Source of the DNA: Pseudomonas sp. 8Z
GTDB taxonomy: Bacteria > Pseudomonadota > Gammaproteobacteria > Pseudomonadales > Pseudomonadaceae
NCBI RefSeq assembly: GCF_902506535.1
Contig: NZ_LR733824.1
Location: 596,317 to 660,316, forward strand
DNA: 64,000 nucleotides
Reading direction: 5' to 3'
Part shown: positions 35,227-44,865 of the stretch, in pieces
Layout of the letters: the number at the start of each line of letters is the position of its first letter
Position numbering within the stretch: the stretch's first letter is position 1
Notes under the pieces: generated by a model
The model's database searches: none
What the model was told of the DNA's origin: nothing
Seen by the model: only the letters and a program-made list of their open reading frames with translations
Position numbers and translations under genes: made by a program

Positions 35227-35970
35227 GTGACTACTCCTAGACTCCGCGTTTTTGCAGGCCCTAATGGGTCAGGCAAGAGCACCATCAAGGGGCTAGTTCC
35301 CCTCGAATTGATCAACATTTACGTCAACGCCGACGATATCGAGAAGGCTGCCAAGGAGACTGGCTTCGTTGATCTTCGCGCCTATGGCATCGTCTCGACG
35401 ACTGCGGCCCTTCGAGTGTTCTTTGAGCAGCACCACCTCACCGTCAAGGAGGGGCTCCAGGCAGAGTCGCGATGCTTGGTAATGGATGAGGGGCGGATCG
35501 ATTTCCGCAAGATCAAGAAAATAAATTCCTATCATGCGTCAGTGCTTGCTGACTTCATCAGGCAACGGCTGCTCAATCAGAAGCAATCTTTTACCTTCGA
35601 AACCGTGATGTCTCACGAGAGCAAGGTCGAATTTATGCGCGATGCGCAGCTACGTGGCTACCGAACCTACCTATATTTCGTCGCGACTGAAGATCCAGAA
35701 ATCAACATCAACCGGGTGGCCATCAGGGTTAAAGAAAATGGGCACGATGTTGATGCTGACAAGATCGTAAAGCGCTACTACAAGACATTGGCTCTGTTGC
35801 CATCTGCTGTTGCTGCTTCGAATCGCGCCTATATCTTCGATAACTCCGGCGAAGAGTCTGTTTGGCTGGCCGAGATTACCGATGGCACTTCTCTTGAGTA
35901 CCGAAGCGAAGAGATCCCGGAGTGGTTCTTTGATGCCTACATTGATCAGGTGACTTCGCCAGGCGTTTAA
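35227..35970 (+). CDS. Zeta-toxin-family kinase
   Basis: A 247-residue P-loop protein starting at a GTG (TTPRLRVFAGPNGSGKST). Walker A is at residues 10-18; VNADDIEKAAKE near 35 fits the Walker-like acidic loop, and SFTFETVMSHESKVEF near 120 is the zeta/AAA_33 substrate-loop motif. Zeta toxins phosphorylate UDP-N-acetylglucosamine; more distant relatives may modify other small molecules. It shows lower GC than its neighbours. The ordering antitoxin then toxin is inferred. No further gene follows before fieF. Confidence 0.85.
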   Translation: MTTPRLRVFAGPNGSGKSTIKGLVPLELINIYVNADDIEKAAKETGFVDLRAYGIVSTTAALRVFFEQHHLTVKEGLQAESRCLVMDEGRIDFRKIKKINSYHASVLADFIRQRLLNQKQSFTFETVMSHESKVEFMRDAQLRGYRTYLYFVATEDPEININRVAIRVKENGHDVDADKIVKRYYKTLALLPSAVAASNRAYIFDNSGEESVWLAEITDGTSLEYRSEEIPEWFFDAYIDQVTSPGV

Positions 35971-36110
35971 AGTGAGCAGGAGGACTTTCAGCGTCTTTCG
36001 ACCTGAGTGGCGCCTCATCCTTGTCGATACAAACCCTGCAAACGCCAGAACTACAAAGATCCGTCGTCACCAACTGCTTTTATGCCTGGGATTTTTGCTG
36101 TCGGTTGCGC

Positions 36111-36992
36111 TCAGTGCCGCACCACTTCCTGTGGGTCGGCATGCACCAGCACTTCGGCGCGTGGGTAGTGTTGATGGATGGCTTGTTCCACCGCTTCGCA
36201 ATGCGCGTGGGCTTCGCTTAGGCTCATCTGGCCGGGCAACTCCAGGTGCAGTTGCACGAACCAGCGCGTGCCGGAAATGCGCGTGCGCAGGTCATGTACA
36301 CCGAGCACGCCCGGTACGGCGCTAGCCACTTGCTGCATGTGTTGCGAGGTTTCGCTGGGCAGCTCTTCGTCCATCAGCACGGCAACGGCGCCGCGCACGA
36401 TGCTGATGGCGCTCCAGAAGATGTAAAGCGCGATGCCGAGGGCGAACAGCGCATCCATCTGTTGCCAGCCAAAGTGGGTCAACAGCAGGGCGACGAGAAT
36501 GCTGCTATTGAGCAGGATGTCGGAGCGGTAATGCAGCGAGTCGGCGTGGATGGCTGTGGAGCCGGTTTCACGCACCACTTTGCGTTGCAAGCTCAGCAAG
36601 GCGACGGTCAGGGCCAACGACAGCAGCATCACGGCGATGCCCGCGCCTTCCGCATCGAGTGCCTGCGGAGAGCGCAGCCGTTCGAGGCCTTGCAGCGCGA
36701 TAACAATGGCACTGATGCCAATGAACAGCGCCTGGGCCAGCCCAGCCAGCGCTTCGGCCTTGCCATGACCGTAGCGATGGTCCTCGTCAGCCGGGCGCAG
36801 GGCGAAGTGCACGGCGACCAGGTTGATCAGTGAGGCAGCACTGTCGAGCAACGAGTCGGTCAGCCCTGCCAACAGGCTGACCGAACCGCTGAGCCACCAG
36901 GCGATGGCCTTGGCCAGCACCAGGGTCAGCGCTACGGCCAGCGCTGCCCGTGTGGCCAGGCGCATCAGCCTGGCATGCTGCTGATCCTGCAT
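36111..36992 (-). CDS. fieF: Cation diffusion facilitator, FieF/YiiP type
   Basis: A 293-residue CDF exporter for Fe(II)/Zn(II). The six-helix membrane domain carries the metal-site aspartates in TDSLLDSAASL (near 45-49) and HADSLHYRSD (near 150-158), and a C-terminal soluble metal-binding domain follows (VHDLRTRISGTRWFVQLHLE). It ends MIGHT-like near the histidine-rich tail HADPQEVVRH. Synteny matches PA3963. Stops 4 bases from the next gene in the same direction would place it in one unit with the upstream lipoprotein gene; here the lipoprotein gene ends just before the fieF start, on the same strand. Confidence 0.92.
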   Translation of the reverse strand: MQDQQHARLMRLATRAALAVALTLVLAKAIAWWLSGSVSLLAGLTDSLLDSAASLINLVAVHFALRPADEDHRYGHGKAEALAGLAQALFIGISAIVIALQGLERLRSPQALDAEGAGIAVMLLSLALTVALLSLQRKVVRETGSTAIHADSLHYRSDILLNSSILVALLLTHFGWQQMDALFALGIALYIFWSAISIVRGAVAVLMDEELPSETSQHMQQVASAVPGVLGVHDLRTRISGTRWFVQLHLELPGQMSLSEAHAHCEAVEQAIHQHYPRAEVLVHADPQEVVRH

Positions 36993-36996
36993 GGGC

Positions 36997-37416
36997 TCAG
37001 GCGGCCGGGCGCAGGCCGTAAGCGGCCAGTTGCTCGGCGCTGCCGCTGTGCTGGATCAGGCGTGGGTCATCAAGCGGCAGTTGTTGGCCGCTGCTGGTTT
37101 CGATCAGTTGCTTGAGCGCCAGTTGATCGACCTTGCCGTCTGCACCGATGACTTGCTTGAGCTGCTGTGGGTCGACTTGTGCGGTTTTGCCCTCCGGCAG
37201 GTAGATGGCGCCGGTGGCGAAGTCCACGGCGAAAGCGATCAAGCCGGGGATGACGAAAAACAGGATGCCGATGGCGTCGGCAGCGACGATAACCGGGTCG
37301 ACCTTGCCTTCGATCTGACCACGCCGATCCGGGTAGAAAATCGTGCCGCAGGCCGACAGTTGAGTGAGTAGGGTAGCGGCGACAACGCCAGCGATAACGC
37401 GGGATCTCGTGCTCAT
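36997..37416 (-). CDS. Lipoprotein, uncharacterised
   Basis: From the ATG at 37416 (SD GGAGG five bases upstream) a 139-residue precursor with lipobox QLSAC, modified at C23. The mature part has a GTIFYPDRRGQ motif, a hydrophobic helix (ILFFVIPGLIAFAVDFATGA), and a polar, glutamine-rich C-terminus. It resembles small Pseudomonas envelope lipoproteins of the type next to fieF in P. aeruginosa (PA3962). It lies 4 bases upstream of fieF. Longer in-frame start at 37494 is unlikely. Confidence 0.8.
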   Translation of the reverse strand: MSTRSRVIAGVVAATLLTQLSACGTIFYPDRRGQIEGKVDPVIVAADAIGILFFVIPGLIAFAVDFATGAIYLPEGKTAQVDPQQLKQVIGADGKVDQLALKQLIETSSGQQLPLDDPRLIQHSGSAEQLAAYGLRPAA

Positions 37417-37635
37417 GAGCACCTCCAGAGAAAGTGGCGCAACTATAGCATTCTGATATTGCATGCCCCGATAGCGCCGATGCGGTTGCGCCAAAAATTC
37501 TCTTCGCGTCGGCCATCTCGGTTTTTCTCAGACCGACGCAGGCGCTGGCGGTTCGCCGCTATTGAGCGCAGTACGAGCCCAGTGCGGGTGAGTGAGGCAA
37601 GTGCCCTATAATCGCCGACCGACTGTGGAGACCTC

Positions 37636-40170
37636 ATGAACGTACTGCCCATCGATGCTCTGTTGCCCGCTCTGGGCGATGCTTTGTCTGCCCGCCATGA
37701 GGTGGTGCTGGAAGCGCCGCCCGGCGCCGGCAAGACCACCCGTGTGCCGCTGGCATTGCTCGATGCGCCGTGGCTCGCCGGGCAAAGCATCCTTATGCTC
37801 GAACCACGCCGCCTGGCTGCGCGCGCGGCGGCTGAGCGCCTGGCCAGCGAGCTGGGCGAGCGGGTTGGTGAGACGGTCGGCTATCGCATTCGCTTAGACA
37901 GCAAAGTGGGGCCCAACACCCGTATCGAGGTGGTCACCGAAGGCATTCTGGCGCGCCGTCTGCAGGATGACCCGGCGCTGGAGGGCGTCGGCCTGGTGAT
38001 ATTCGATGAATTTCATGAACGCAGCCTCGACGCCGATCTGGCCCTGGCGCTGACCCTCAATGGCCGCGCCATGTTTCGCGGCGCAGACAGCGGCGAGCGG
38101 CCACTCAAAGTGCTGCTGATGTCCGCCACGCTGGAAGGCGAGCGCCTGGCTGCGCTACTGGGCGAGGCGCCGGTGCTGCGCAGCGAAGGGCGCATGTTCG
38201 CGGTGGATATTCGCTGGGGCGCGCCGTTTCAGGCCGGTGAATGGATCGAGCCGCGTGTGCTGCAGACGGTGCAGCAGGCACTGGTCGACGAGCCCGGCAG
38301 TCTGCTGGTATTCCTGCCGGGCCAGGCCGAGATTCGCCGCGTGGCCGAGCAACTGGGCGAGGCGCTGGCGGGGCGTGATGACATCCTGCTCTGCCCGCTG
38401 CACGGTGAGCTGGATCTGACCGCCCAGCGTGCGGCCATCGATCCGGCCCCGGCAGGCAAGCGTAAGGTGGTACTGGCCACCAATATCGCCGAAACCAGCC
38501 TGACCATCGACGGCGTGCGCGTGGTGATCGATGCCGGCCTGGCGCGGGTGCCACGCTTCGACCCGGCCAGCGGCATGACGCGCCTCGACACCCAGCGCAT
38601 CTCCCGCGCTTCGGCCACGCAGCGTGCCGGTCGGGCAGGGCGTCTGGAGCCGGGCGCCTGCTATCGGCTGTGGTCGCAGGCGCAGCACGAACAGCTCAGC
38701 GCCTATTCCAGCGCTGAAATTCTCCAGGCCGATCTCGCCGCTCTGGCTCTGCAACTGCTGCGCTGGGGCGTGACGCCGCAGGAGCTGAGCTGGCTCGACG
38801 TGCCGCCAGCAGCGGCTTACGCCCAGGCCGTCGACCTGCTGGCTCGTCTTGGCGCGCTGGATGAGCGTGGTGCGCTCAATGCCCATGGCCAGGCCATGGC
38901 CGAGCTGCCCAGCCACCCGCGTATCGCCCATCTGCTGCTACGTGGCCAGGCGCTGGGCCTCGGTGCGCTGGCCTGCGACCTGGCCGCACTGCTGGCCGAG
39001 CGCGATATTCTGCGTGGTGGCGGCGCCGATCTGCACAGCCGCCTGACCTTGCTCAGTGGTGAAAGCCGCGCTGGGCGTGGCGCGCAAGGCGCTGTGCAGC
39101 GTGCACGACAGTTGGCGCGACAGTTCTCGGGGCTGCTCAGAGGGCGAGCCATCACACAGGCCGTGAGCGATCCTGAGCACCCGCGCTGGCTTGGCTGCTT
39201 GCTGGCCTGCGCCTACCCGGATCGCATCGCCCAGCAACGCCGCACCGGTGGCGCCGACTACCGCCTGGCCAATGGTCGCGCCGCGCAGTTTGGCGAAGCC
39301 GACGCGCTGATGAAGCACGAATGGCTGGTGGTCGCTGATCTGGGTAGCCGCCAGGGCCAGCGCGAAGAGCGCATCTATCTCGCCGCCGACCTCGACCCAG
39401 CATTGTTCGAGCGTGAGTTGGCCGAGCAGGTGCAGACGCTGGAGGTGCTCGACTGGGACGAGCGCGAAGGCGTGCTGCGCGCCGAGCGCCAGTGCAAGGT
39501 CGGCGAACTGGTGCTGGAGCGCCAGGCCTTGGCCGCGCTGGACGAAGACGCCCGCTGCCGCGCGTTGGTCGGCCTGGTGCGGCGCAAGGGCCTGGAACTG
39601 CTGCCGTGGACGCCCGAACTGCGCCAATGGCAGGCGCGCGTGGCGCTGCTGCGCGAGCTGGACATGCAGCAACAGGGGCAGAGCGAGTGGCCGGACTTGT
39701 CCGATAGCGCGCTGCTGGCCAGCCTCGATCAGTGGCTGACGCCGTTCCTGAGCAAGGTCAACCGCCTCAGCCACTTCGCCAACCTCGACCTGTCGTCGAT
39801 CCTGCAAACCCTGCTGCCCTGGCCGTTGCCGCAACGCCTCGACGAACTGGCGCCGCGTACCCTGGCCGTGCCGTCTGGCTCGCGTATCGCCATCGACTAC
39901 ACGGAGAACCCGCCAGTGCTCGCCGTGCGCCTTCAGGAACTGTTCGGCCTGGCCGCCACGCCGCGCATTGCCGGTGGCCGCCTTGGCCTCAAGCTGCACC
40001 TGCTATCACCGGCGCGCCGCCCGGTGCAGGTGACGCAGGATCTGGCCAGCTTCTGGGCCAACACCTATATCGAGGTGAAGAAGGATTTGAAGGGCCGATA
40101 CCCCAAGCACTACTGGCCGGATGATCCCTTGATTGCCGAACCGACGGCGCGGGCCAAACCGCGCAAGTGA
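37636..40170 (+). CDS. hrpB: ATP-dependent RNA helicase HrpB
   Basis: An 844-residue DEAH-box-family helicase with the HrpB domain order. Walker A is EAPPGAGKTTRV near 31-42, motif II is IFDEFHERS near 127-135 (DEFH), and motif III is LMSATLEG. Motif VI is in SATQRAGRAGRLEPG near 335, and the HrpB C-terminal domain is present to the end. HrpB is thought to act on RNA; its function is still incompletely known. Gene order agrees with PA3961. Complete. Confidence 0.95.
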   Translation: MNVLPIDALLPALGDALSARHEVVLEAPPGAGKTTRVPLALLDAPWLAGQSILMLEPRRLAARAAAERLASELGERVGETVGYRIRLDSKVGPNTRIEVVTEGILARRLQDDPALEGVGLVIFDEFHERSLDADLALALTLNGRAMFRGADSGERPLKVLLMSATLEGERLAALLGEAPVLRSEGRMFAVDIRWGAPFQAGEWIEPRVLQTVQQALVDEPGSLLVFLPGQAEIRRVAEQLGEALAGRDDILLCPLHGELDLTAQRAAIDPAPAGKRKVVLATNIAETSLTIDGVRVVIDAGLARVPRFDPASGMTRLDTQRISRASATQRAGRAGRLEPGACYRLWSQAQHEQLSAYSSAEILQADLAALALQLLRWGVTPQELSWLDVPPAAAYAQAVDLLARLGALDERGALNAHGQAMAELPSHPRIAHLLLRGQALGLGALACDLAALLAERDILRGGGADLHSRLTLLSGESRAGRGAQGAVQRARQLARQFSGLLRGRAITQAVSDPEHPRWLGCLLACAYPDRIAQQRRTGGADYRLANGRAAQFGEADALMKHEWLVVADLGSRQGQREERIYLAADLDPALFERELAEQVQTLEVLDWDEREGVLRAERQCKVGELVLERQALAALDEDARCRALVGLVRRKGLELLPWTPELRQWQARVALLRELDMQQQGQSEWPDLSDSALLASLDQWLTPFLSKVNRLSHFANLDLSSILQTLLPWPLPQRLDELAPRTLAVPSGSRIAIDYTENPPVLAVRLQELFGLAATPRIAGGRLGLKLHLLSPARRPVQVTQDLASFWANTYIEVKKDLKGRYPKHYWPDDPLIAEPTARAKPRK

Positions 40171-40208
40171 GGCGGGTGCCCGCTTGATGGCCGGTGTTGG
40201 AGGGCGCT

Positions 40209-40646
40209 TCAGCGGTCGATCCGCGTGGACAGGATGATCGACGACATGGTGCGCTCGACGCCGTCTAGTGCGCCGATACGGTCGAGCAGGGCGTCCAGGT
40301 CGCTGATCGACAGGGCTTCTACGACCACGATCATGTCGAATTGCCCGCTGACCGAATGCAGCGTTTTCACTTCTTCGATTTTTTCCAATGCCTGGACGAC
40401 CTGGTGGGAGAGTTTGGGTAGCGCTGTTACCAGCACGTGGGCGCGCACCAGGGATTGGGCATAGCTGTCCGATACCTTGATCGAGTAGCCGGTGATGATG
40501 CCTTGCTGCTCCAGCCGTTCGATACGGCTTTGCACGGTGCTGCGCGAGACGCCCAGGCTGCGAGCCAGTTCGGAAACCGGGGCGCGCGCGTTGGCGCGCA
40601 GCAGGTTCAGCAGGCTGGCATCGGTATTTTTCGTCATATTGCTCAT
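40209..40646 (-). CDS. AsnC/Lrp-family regulator, divergent to davBA
   Basis: A 145-residue Lrp-type protein, with an N-terminal helix-turn-helix (VSELARSLGVSRSTVQSRIE) and a RAM domain (RAHVLVTALPKLSHQVVQAL and SGQFDMIVVVEA). It is transcribed away from davB across 180 bases, the classic layout of a local amino-acid-responsive activator or repressor. Lysine is the probable effector by context. An in-frame ATG at residue 4 is an alternative start. Confidence 0.88.
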   Translation of the reverse strand: MSNMTKNTDASLLNLLRANARAPVSELARSLGVSRSTVQSRIERLEQQGIITGYSIKVSDSYAQSLVRAHVLVTALPKLSHQVVQALEKIEEVKTLHSVSGQFDMIVVVEALSISDLDALLDRIGALDGVERTMSSIILSTRIDR

Positions 40647-40825
40647 TTGGCTTGTCGAATTGATTGAAATTAGTCGTCAATCTTGCAGTTTGCCGGGTTC
40701 ATTTCAACACCCCGCTTTGCAATAGTGTTGCGCACGGCGAGCGCTTGGCGTTGGCCATCCATTCACGAGCGCAGCGCTTTTTATACTCTTGCGTTGCCCT
40801 GTTGTTGAACGAGCGGGAGAGCCCC

Positions 40826-42505
40826 ATGCACCAGCGTCACCCTCATACGCCCGGCAAAAAGCCTGTGACGCTGTTCGGGCCGGATTTTCCCTTCGCCTAC
40901 GATGACTGGCTTGAACATCCCGCCGGGCTCGGCAGCATTCCCAGTGGGCAATATGGTCAGGAAGTGGCGATTGTCGGGGCGGGGATTGCCGGGTTGGTGG
41001 CGGCCTACGAGCTGATGAAGCTGGGGCTCAAACCCGTGGTGTATGAGGCTTCGAAGATGGGCGGGCGTTTGCGCTCGGAGCGTTTCGAGGGCGCCGCAGG
41101 TGTGATCGCCGAGCTGGGCGGTATGCGCTTTCCGGTGTCCAGCACGGCCTTTTATCACTATGTCGACAAGCTGGGGCTGGAGACGCGACCCTTCCCCAAT
41201 CCGCTGACCCCGGCCTCGGGCAGCACGGTGGTGGATCTGGAAGGCACCAGCCATTACGCCGAGACGCTCGATGACCTGCCGGAAATCTTCCGTGAGGTCG
41301 CGCAGGCCTGGGCCGATGCCCTGGAAGATGGCGCGCGCTTCTCCGAAATTCAGGATGCCATTCGCGAGCGCGATGCGGCCAAACTCAAGGCGTTGTGGAA
41401 TGAGCTGGTGCCGATCTGGGATGACCGCACCTTCTATGACTTCGTGGCCAGTTCCAAGGCTTTCTCCCGTTTGAGCTACCGGCATCGCGAGATCTTCGGC
41501 CAGGTTGGCTTCGGCACTGGCGGCTGGGATTCGGATTTTCCCAACTCGATGCTGGAGATCTTTCGCGTGGTGATGACCAACTGCGACGATCACCAGCATC
41601 TGGTCGTCGGCGGCGTCGAGCAGGTACCGTGTGGTATCTGGAGTCACGTCCCGCAGCAGTGCGCGCACTGGCCGGCGGGCACCTCGCTGGCCAGTTTGCA
41701 CCACGGCGCGCCGCGCCCTGGGGTGAAGAAAATCGCCCGCGCCAGCAGCGGTAATCTCGCCGTGACCGATTACTGGGGCGATACCCGCGAGTACGCCGCC
41801 GTACTGACGACCTGCCAGAGCTGGCTGTTGACCACGCAGATCGAGTGCGAGGAGGCGTTGTTCTCGCAGAAGATGTGGATGGCGCTGGATCGCACCCGTT
41901 ATATGCAGTCTTCGAAAACCTTCGTCATGGTGGATCGGCCCTTCTGGAAGGACAAGGATCCGCAAACCGGGCGTGACGTGATGAGCATGACCCTGACCGA
42001 CCGCCTGACTCGCGGCACCTATCTGCTCGATAACGGCGACGACAAGCCCGGCGTCATCTGCCTTTCCTATTCGTGGATGGGCGATGCCATGAAGATGCTG
42101 CCGCATCCGGTGGAAAAACGCGTCCAGCTTGCCCTCAGCGCGTTGCAGAAGGTCTACCCGAAGGTCGATATCGCCGGGCATATCATCGGCAATCCCATCA
42201 CCGTGTCCTGGGAGGCCGATCCGCATTTTCTCGGCGCTTTCAAGGGCGCGCTGCCGGGCCATTACCGCTACAACCAGCGCATGTACGCGCACTTCATGCA
42301 GGACGAGATGCCTGCTGAGCAGCGCGGCATGTTTATCGCGGGCGATGATGTGTCGTGGACGCCAGCCTGGGTCGAGGGCGCGGTGCAGACGTCGCTCAAT
42401 GCCGTGTGGGGCATCATGCGTCACTTCGGCGGCGCCACCCATGCGCAAAACCCAGGGCCGGGGGATTGCTTTGCCGAGCTGGGGCCGATGCAATTGCCGG
42501 ACTGA
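40826..42505 (+). CDS. davB: L-lysine 2-monooxygenase DavB
   Basis: A 559-residue flavin amine oxidase-family protein starting MHQRHPHTPGKKPVTLFGPD; it is close to my recollection of the 560-residue P. putida DavB. It oxidatively decarboxylates L-lysine to 5-aminovaleramide. The FAD-binding GAGIAGLVAAYELMKLGLKP is near residue 50, GGMRFPVSSTAFYHYVD near 95, and the C-terminal FAD contact GDDVSWTPAWVEGAVQ near 510. davA follows in the same direction. A longer in-frame start at 40664 has no support. Confidence 0.95.
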   Translation: MHQRHPHTPGKKPVTLFGPDFPFAYDDWLEHPAGLGSIPSGQYGQEVAIVGAGIAGLVAAYELMKLGLKPVVYEASKMGGRLRSERFEGAAGVIAELGGMRFPVSSTAFYHYVDKLGLETRPFPNPLTPASGSTVVDLEGTSHYAETLDDLPEIFREVAQAWADALEDGARFSEIQDAIRERDAAKLKALWNELVPIWDDRTFYDFVASSKAFSRLSYRHREIFGQVGFGTGGWDSDFPNSMLEIFRVVMTNCDDHQHLVVGGVEQVPCGIWSHVPQQCAHWPAGTSLASLHHGAPRPGVKKIARASSGNLAVTDYWGDTREYAAVLTTCQSWLLTTQIECEEALFSQKMWMALDRTRYMQSSKTFVMVDRPFWKDKDPQTGRDVMSMTLTDRLTRGTYLLDNGDDKPGVICLSYSWMGDAMKMLPHPVEKRVQLALSALQKVYPKVDIAGHIIGNPITVSWEADPHFLGAFKGALPGHYRYNQRMYAHFMQDEMPAEQRGMFIAGDDVSWTPAWVEGAVQTSLNAVWGIMRHFGGATHAQNPGPGDCFAELGPMQLPD

Positions 42506-42560
42506 GACGTGGCACCCCGTGGCGTGCGCGCAGATCGTATAGCGATTGAAGGAGCAGATG

Positions 42561-43349
42561 ATGAAACTGGCTCTCTACCAGTGCCGCCCTGGCCCGAGTG
42601 ACGTAGACAGCAACCTGCAGCGCCTGGAGCGCTTCGCCCGCCAGGCGGCGCATAGCGGCGCGCAGCTACTGGTGCTGCCGGAGATGTTTCTCAGTGGCTA
42701 CAACATTGGCGCCGAGCGTGTCGCGGCGCTGGCGCAGGCGGCTGATGGCCCGGCGGCCGCGCGGATTGCCGCCATCGCCCGCGAGCTGGGCCTGGGCATT
42801 CTTTATGGCTACCCGGAGCGTGACGCTGACGGCCGCCTGTTCAACAGCGTGCAACTGATCGATAACCACGGCGTGGCGCTCGCCAACTATCGCAAGACGC
42901 ACCTGTACGGGGTGCTCGATCAGCAACAGTTCAGCGCTGCGGATGCGCTGGCGCAGGTCTTCACGTTCAACGGCTGGCAGATCGGCCTGCTGATTTGCTT
43001 CGACGTGGAGTTTCCCGAGAGCGTCCGCAGTCTGGCGTTGGCCGGTGCCGAATTGGTGTTGGTGCCGACCGCCAATATGCGCCCCTTCGAGTTCGTCGCC
43101 GAGACGCTGATCGCGACGCGCGCCTACGAGAATCAGCTTTTCGTCGCCTACGCCAATTACACGGGACGCGAGGGGGAGCTGGAGTATTGCGGCTTGAGCA
43201 GCGTGGCCGCGCCTGATGGTCAGGTGCTGAGCCGGGCGGGGGATGAGCAAGAGCTGCTGCTGGTGACACTGGAGCACGACGCCATCGCAGAGGCCCGGCA
43301 GGCATTTGAATATGTGCGTTTGCGGCGTCCAGACCTTTACCGCAGCTAG
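42561..43349 (+). CDS. davA: 5-aminovaleramidase DavA
   Basis: A 262-residue nitrilase-superfamily amidase that hydrolyses 5-aminovaleramide to 5-aminovalerate. The Glu-Lys-Cys triad is in VLPEMFLSGY, YRKTHLYG and LICFDVEFPE. It starts MKLALYQCRPGP at 42561, with GGAG six bases away; an ATG at 42558 is too close. It is 55 bases after davB. Later steps of the pathway (davT, davD) are not in this window. Confidence 0.93.
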   Translation: MKLALYQCRPGPSDVDSNLQRLERFARQAAHSGAQLLVLPEMFLSGYNIGAERVAALAQAADGPAAARIAAIARELGLGILYGYPERDADGRLFNSVQLIDNHGVALANYRKTHLYGVLDQQQFSAADALAQVFTFNGWQIGLLICFDVEFPESVRSLALAGAELVLVPTANMRPFEFVAETLIATRAYENQLFVAYANYTGREGELEYCGLSSVAAPDGQVLSRAGDEQELLLVTLEHDAIAEARQAFEYVRLRRPDLYRS

Positions 43350-43359
43350 GGCCTTGGCG

Positions 43360-43380
43360 GGCGCGCCTGAGCGGCGCGCC
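43360..43380. terminator. Hairpin between the davA and ABC-ATPase stops
   Basis: Perfect 8-bp stem GGCGCGCC on both sides with loop TGAGC, between convergent genes. It is GC-rich with no T-run; a likely bidirectional terminator. Confidence 0.5.
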
Positions 43381-43391
43381 GTGTCAGGTTT

Positions 43392-44189
43392 TCAGGCGGG
43401 CGTTGGCGCCGAGGCGTTGCTGCCATAGAAGTGGCTGAGGAAGTTGCGCGTGGCTTCGCACGTGGGGTTGTCGATGACCACCGAGGGCGGCCCGGCTTCG
43501 ACCACCACGCCGTCTTTCATGAAGATCACCTTGTCCGCCACCTCGCGGGCGAAGGCGATTTCATGGGTGACCAGAATCATGGTCATGCCTTCGCTGGCCA
43601 GTGACTTCATCACGCTCAGCACTTCGCCGACAAGCTCCGGGTCCAGGGCCGAGGTGGCCTCGTCGAAAAGCATCACCGCCGGCTCCATGGCCAGCGCTCG
43701 GGCGATGGCCACGCGCTGCTTCTGCCCGCCGGAGAGCATGTCCGGGTAGTAGTCGGCGCGGTCGCCCAGGCCGACCTTGCCCAACAGGTTCAAGGCCAGG
43801 GCCTTGGCCTGATCCTTAGGCATCTTCTTGACCGTCACCGGCCCTTCCATGACGTTCTGCAGCACGCTCATGTGCGGGAACAGGTTGAACTGCTGGAAGA
43901 CCATGCCGGTGTTGGCGCGAAACTGTGCCAGCGCCTTGTCCTTGGGCAGCTTGGAGTGCTTGCCCTGGGCAAAGGACAGGCTGCTGTCGTTGACCTGAAT
44001 CGAGCCGCCATCAGGGATGGTCAGCAGGTTCAGGCAGCGCAGCAGGGTGGACTTGCCGGAGCCCGAAGGCCCGAGCAGTGCCACCACTTCGGCCTTGTTG
44101 ACCTCAAGCGAGACATCCTTGAGCACCGACAGTTGGCCGAAGGACTTCTTCAGGTTGTTAACGCTGATGATCGGCGATGTCATGTTCAA
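43392..44189 (-). CDS. Polar amino-acid ABC transporter ATPase
   Basis: A 265-residue GlnQ/HisP-type ATPase. Walker A is [17 protein letters not shown], the signature is [17 protein letters not shown], Walker B is [15 protein letters not shown], and the H-loop is in [14 protein letters not shown]. It overlaps the permease gene by 4 bases and ends the operon. Together with the permease and binding protein it forms a type I importer. Substrate predicted from the neighbouring catabolic genes only. Confidence 0.93.
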   Translation of the reverse strand: MNMTSPIISVNNLKKSFGQLSVLKDVSLEVNKAEVVALLGPSGSGKSTLLRCLNLLTIPDGGSIQVNDSSLSFAQGKHSKLPKDKALAQFRANTGMVFQQFNLFPHMSVLQNVMEGPVTVKKMPKDQAKALALNLLGKVGLGDRADYYPDMLSGGQKQRVAIARALAMEPAVMLFDEATSALDPELVGEVLSVMKSLASEGMTMILVTHEIAFAREVADKVIFMKDGVVVEAGPPSVVIDNPTCEATRNFLSHFYGSNASAPTPA

Positions 44190-44860
44190 GCTCCTGTGTT
44201 GCTGCTCAAGCGGGTTTCCAGGCGCTTGGACAACATGGTGGCTGGCAGAAGGATGATGAAGTAGATCACCGCGATCGCCGAATAGACCTCAAGCGGGCGA
44301 TAGGTGTCGTGGGCGATGATCTGGCCTTGATAGAGCAGATCCGGCAACGCCAGCACAGACAGCAGCGAGGTGTTCTTCAACTGCATGATCGATTGGTTGA
44401 CCAGCGGTGGCACCATCCGTTTGAGCGCTTGGGGTAGCACCACGCGGCGCATCACCTGGCCTTGTCGCATACCCAGAGCCTTGGCTGCTTCGCTTTGCCC
44501 TTCATCGACCGAGATGATGCCGCCCCGGAAAATCTCGGAGTAGAACGAGCCGCCGTACAGCGACAGGCACAACACCGCCGCCGTCGTGGCCGAGATCTGG
44601 ATACCGGTCAGCACCGGCAGTGCGTAGTAGAACCACACCAACTGCACCAGCACCGGCGTGCAACGAAAAACCTCCACGTAGGCCCGAAAGGGCGCGCGCA
44701 CCCAGATGTTGCTGGACAGGCGCGGCAAGGCCGTCAGCACGCCGATCAACATGCCCAGCAGCACGCAGATCAGGGTGAACAGCAGGGTATAACCAATCCC
44801 TGTCAGCAGCAGCGGGCTGTAATTGGCGAGGAAGGTGAAATCCCAGGTATACGAAGGCAT
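44186..44860 (-). CDS. Polar amino-acid ABC transporter permease
   Basis: A 224-residue HisM/GlnP-type permease with about five membrane helices ([39 protein letters not shown]). The coupling EAA-like loop is [20 protein letters not shown] near residue 130. It is alone, so it probably forms a homodimer. It overlaps the ATPase gene and follows the binding-protein gene by 5 bases. Confidence 0.92.
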   Translation of the reverse strand: MPSYTWDFTFLANYSPLLLTGIGYTLLFTLICVLLGMLIGVLTALPRLSSNIWVRAPFRAYVEVFRCTPVLVQLVWFYYALPVLTGIQISATTAAVLCLSLYGGSFYSEIFRGGIISVDEGQSEAAKALGMRQGQVMRRVVLPQALKRMVPPLVNQSIMQLKNTSLLSVLALPDLLYQGQIIAHDTYRPLEVYSAIAVIYFIILLPATMLSKRLETRLSSNTGA

Positions 44861-44865
44861 AGCGA

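Noticed and set aside
38938..39999. 353-residue frame opposite hrpB
   Set aside because: Antisense shadow; rich in Gln/Arg/Ala and lacks any domain.
40781..42493. 570-residue frame opposite davB
   Set aside because: Antisense shadow; davB has family motifs over its full length.
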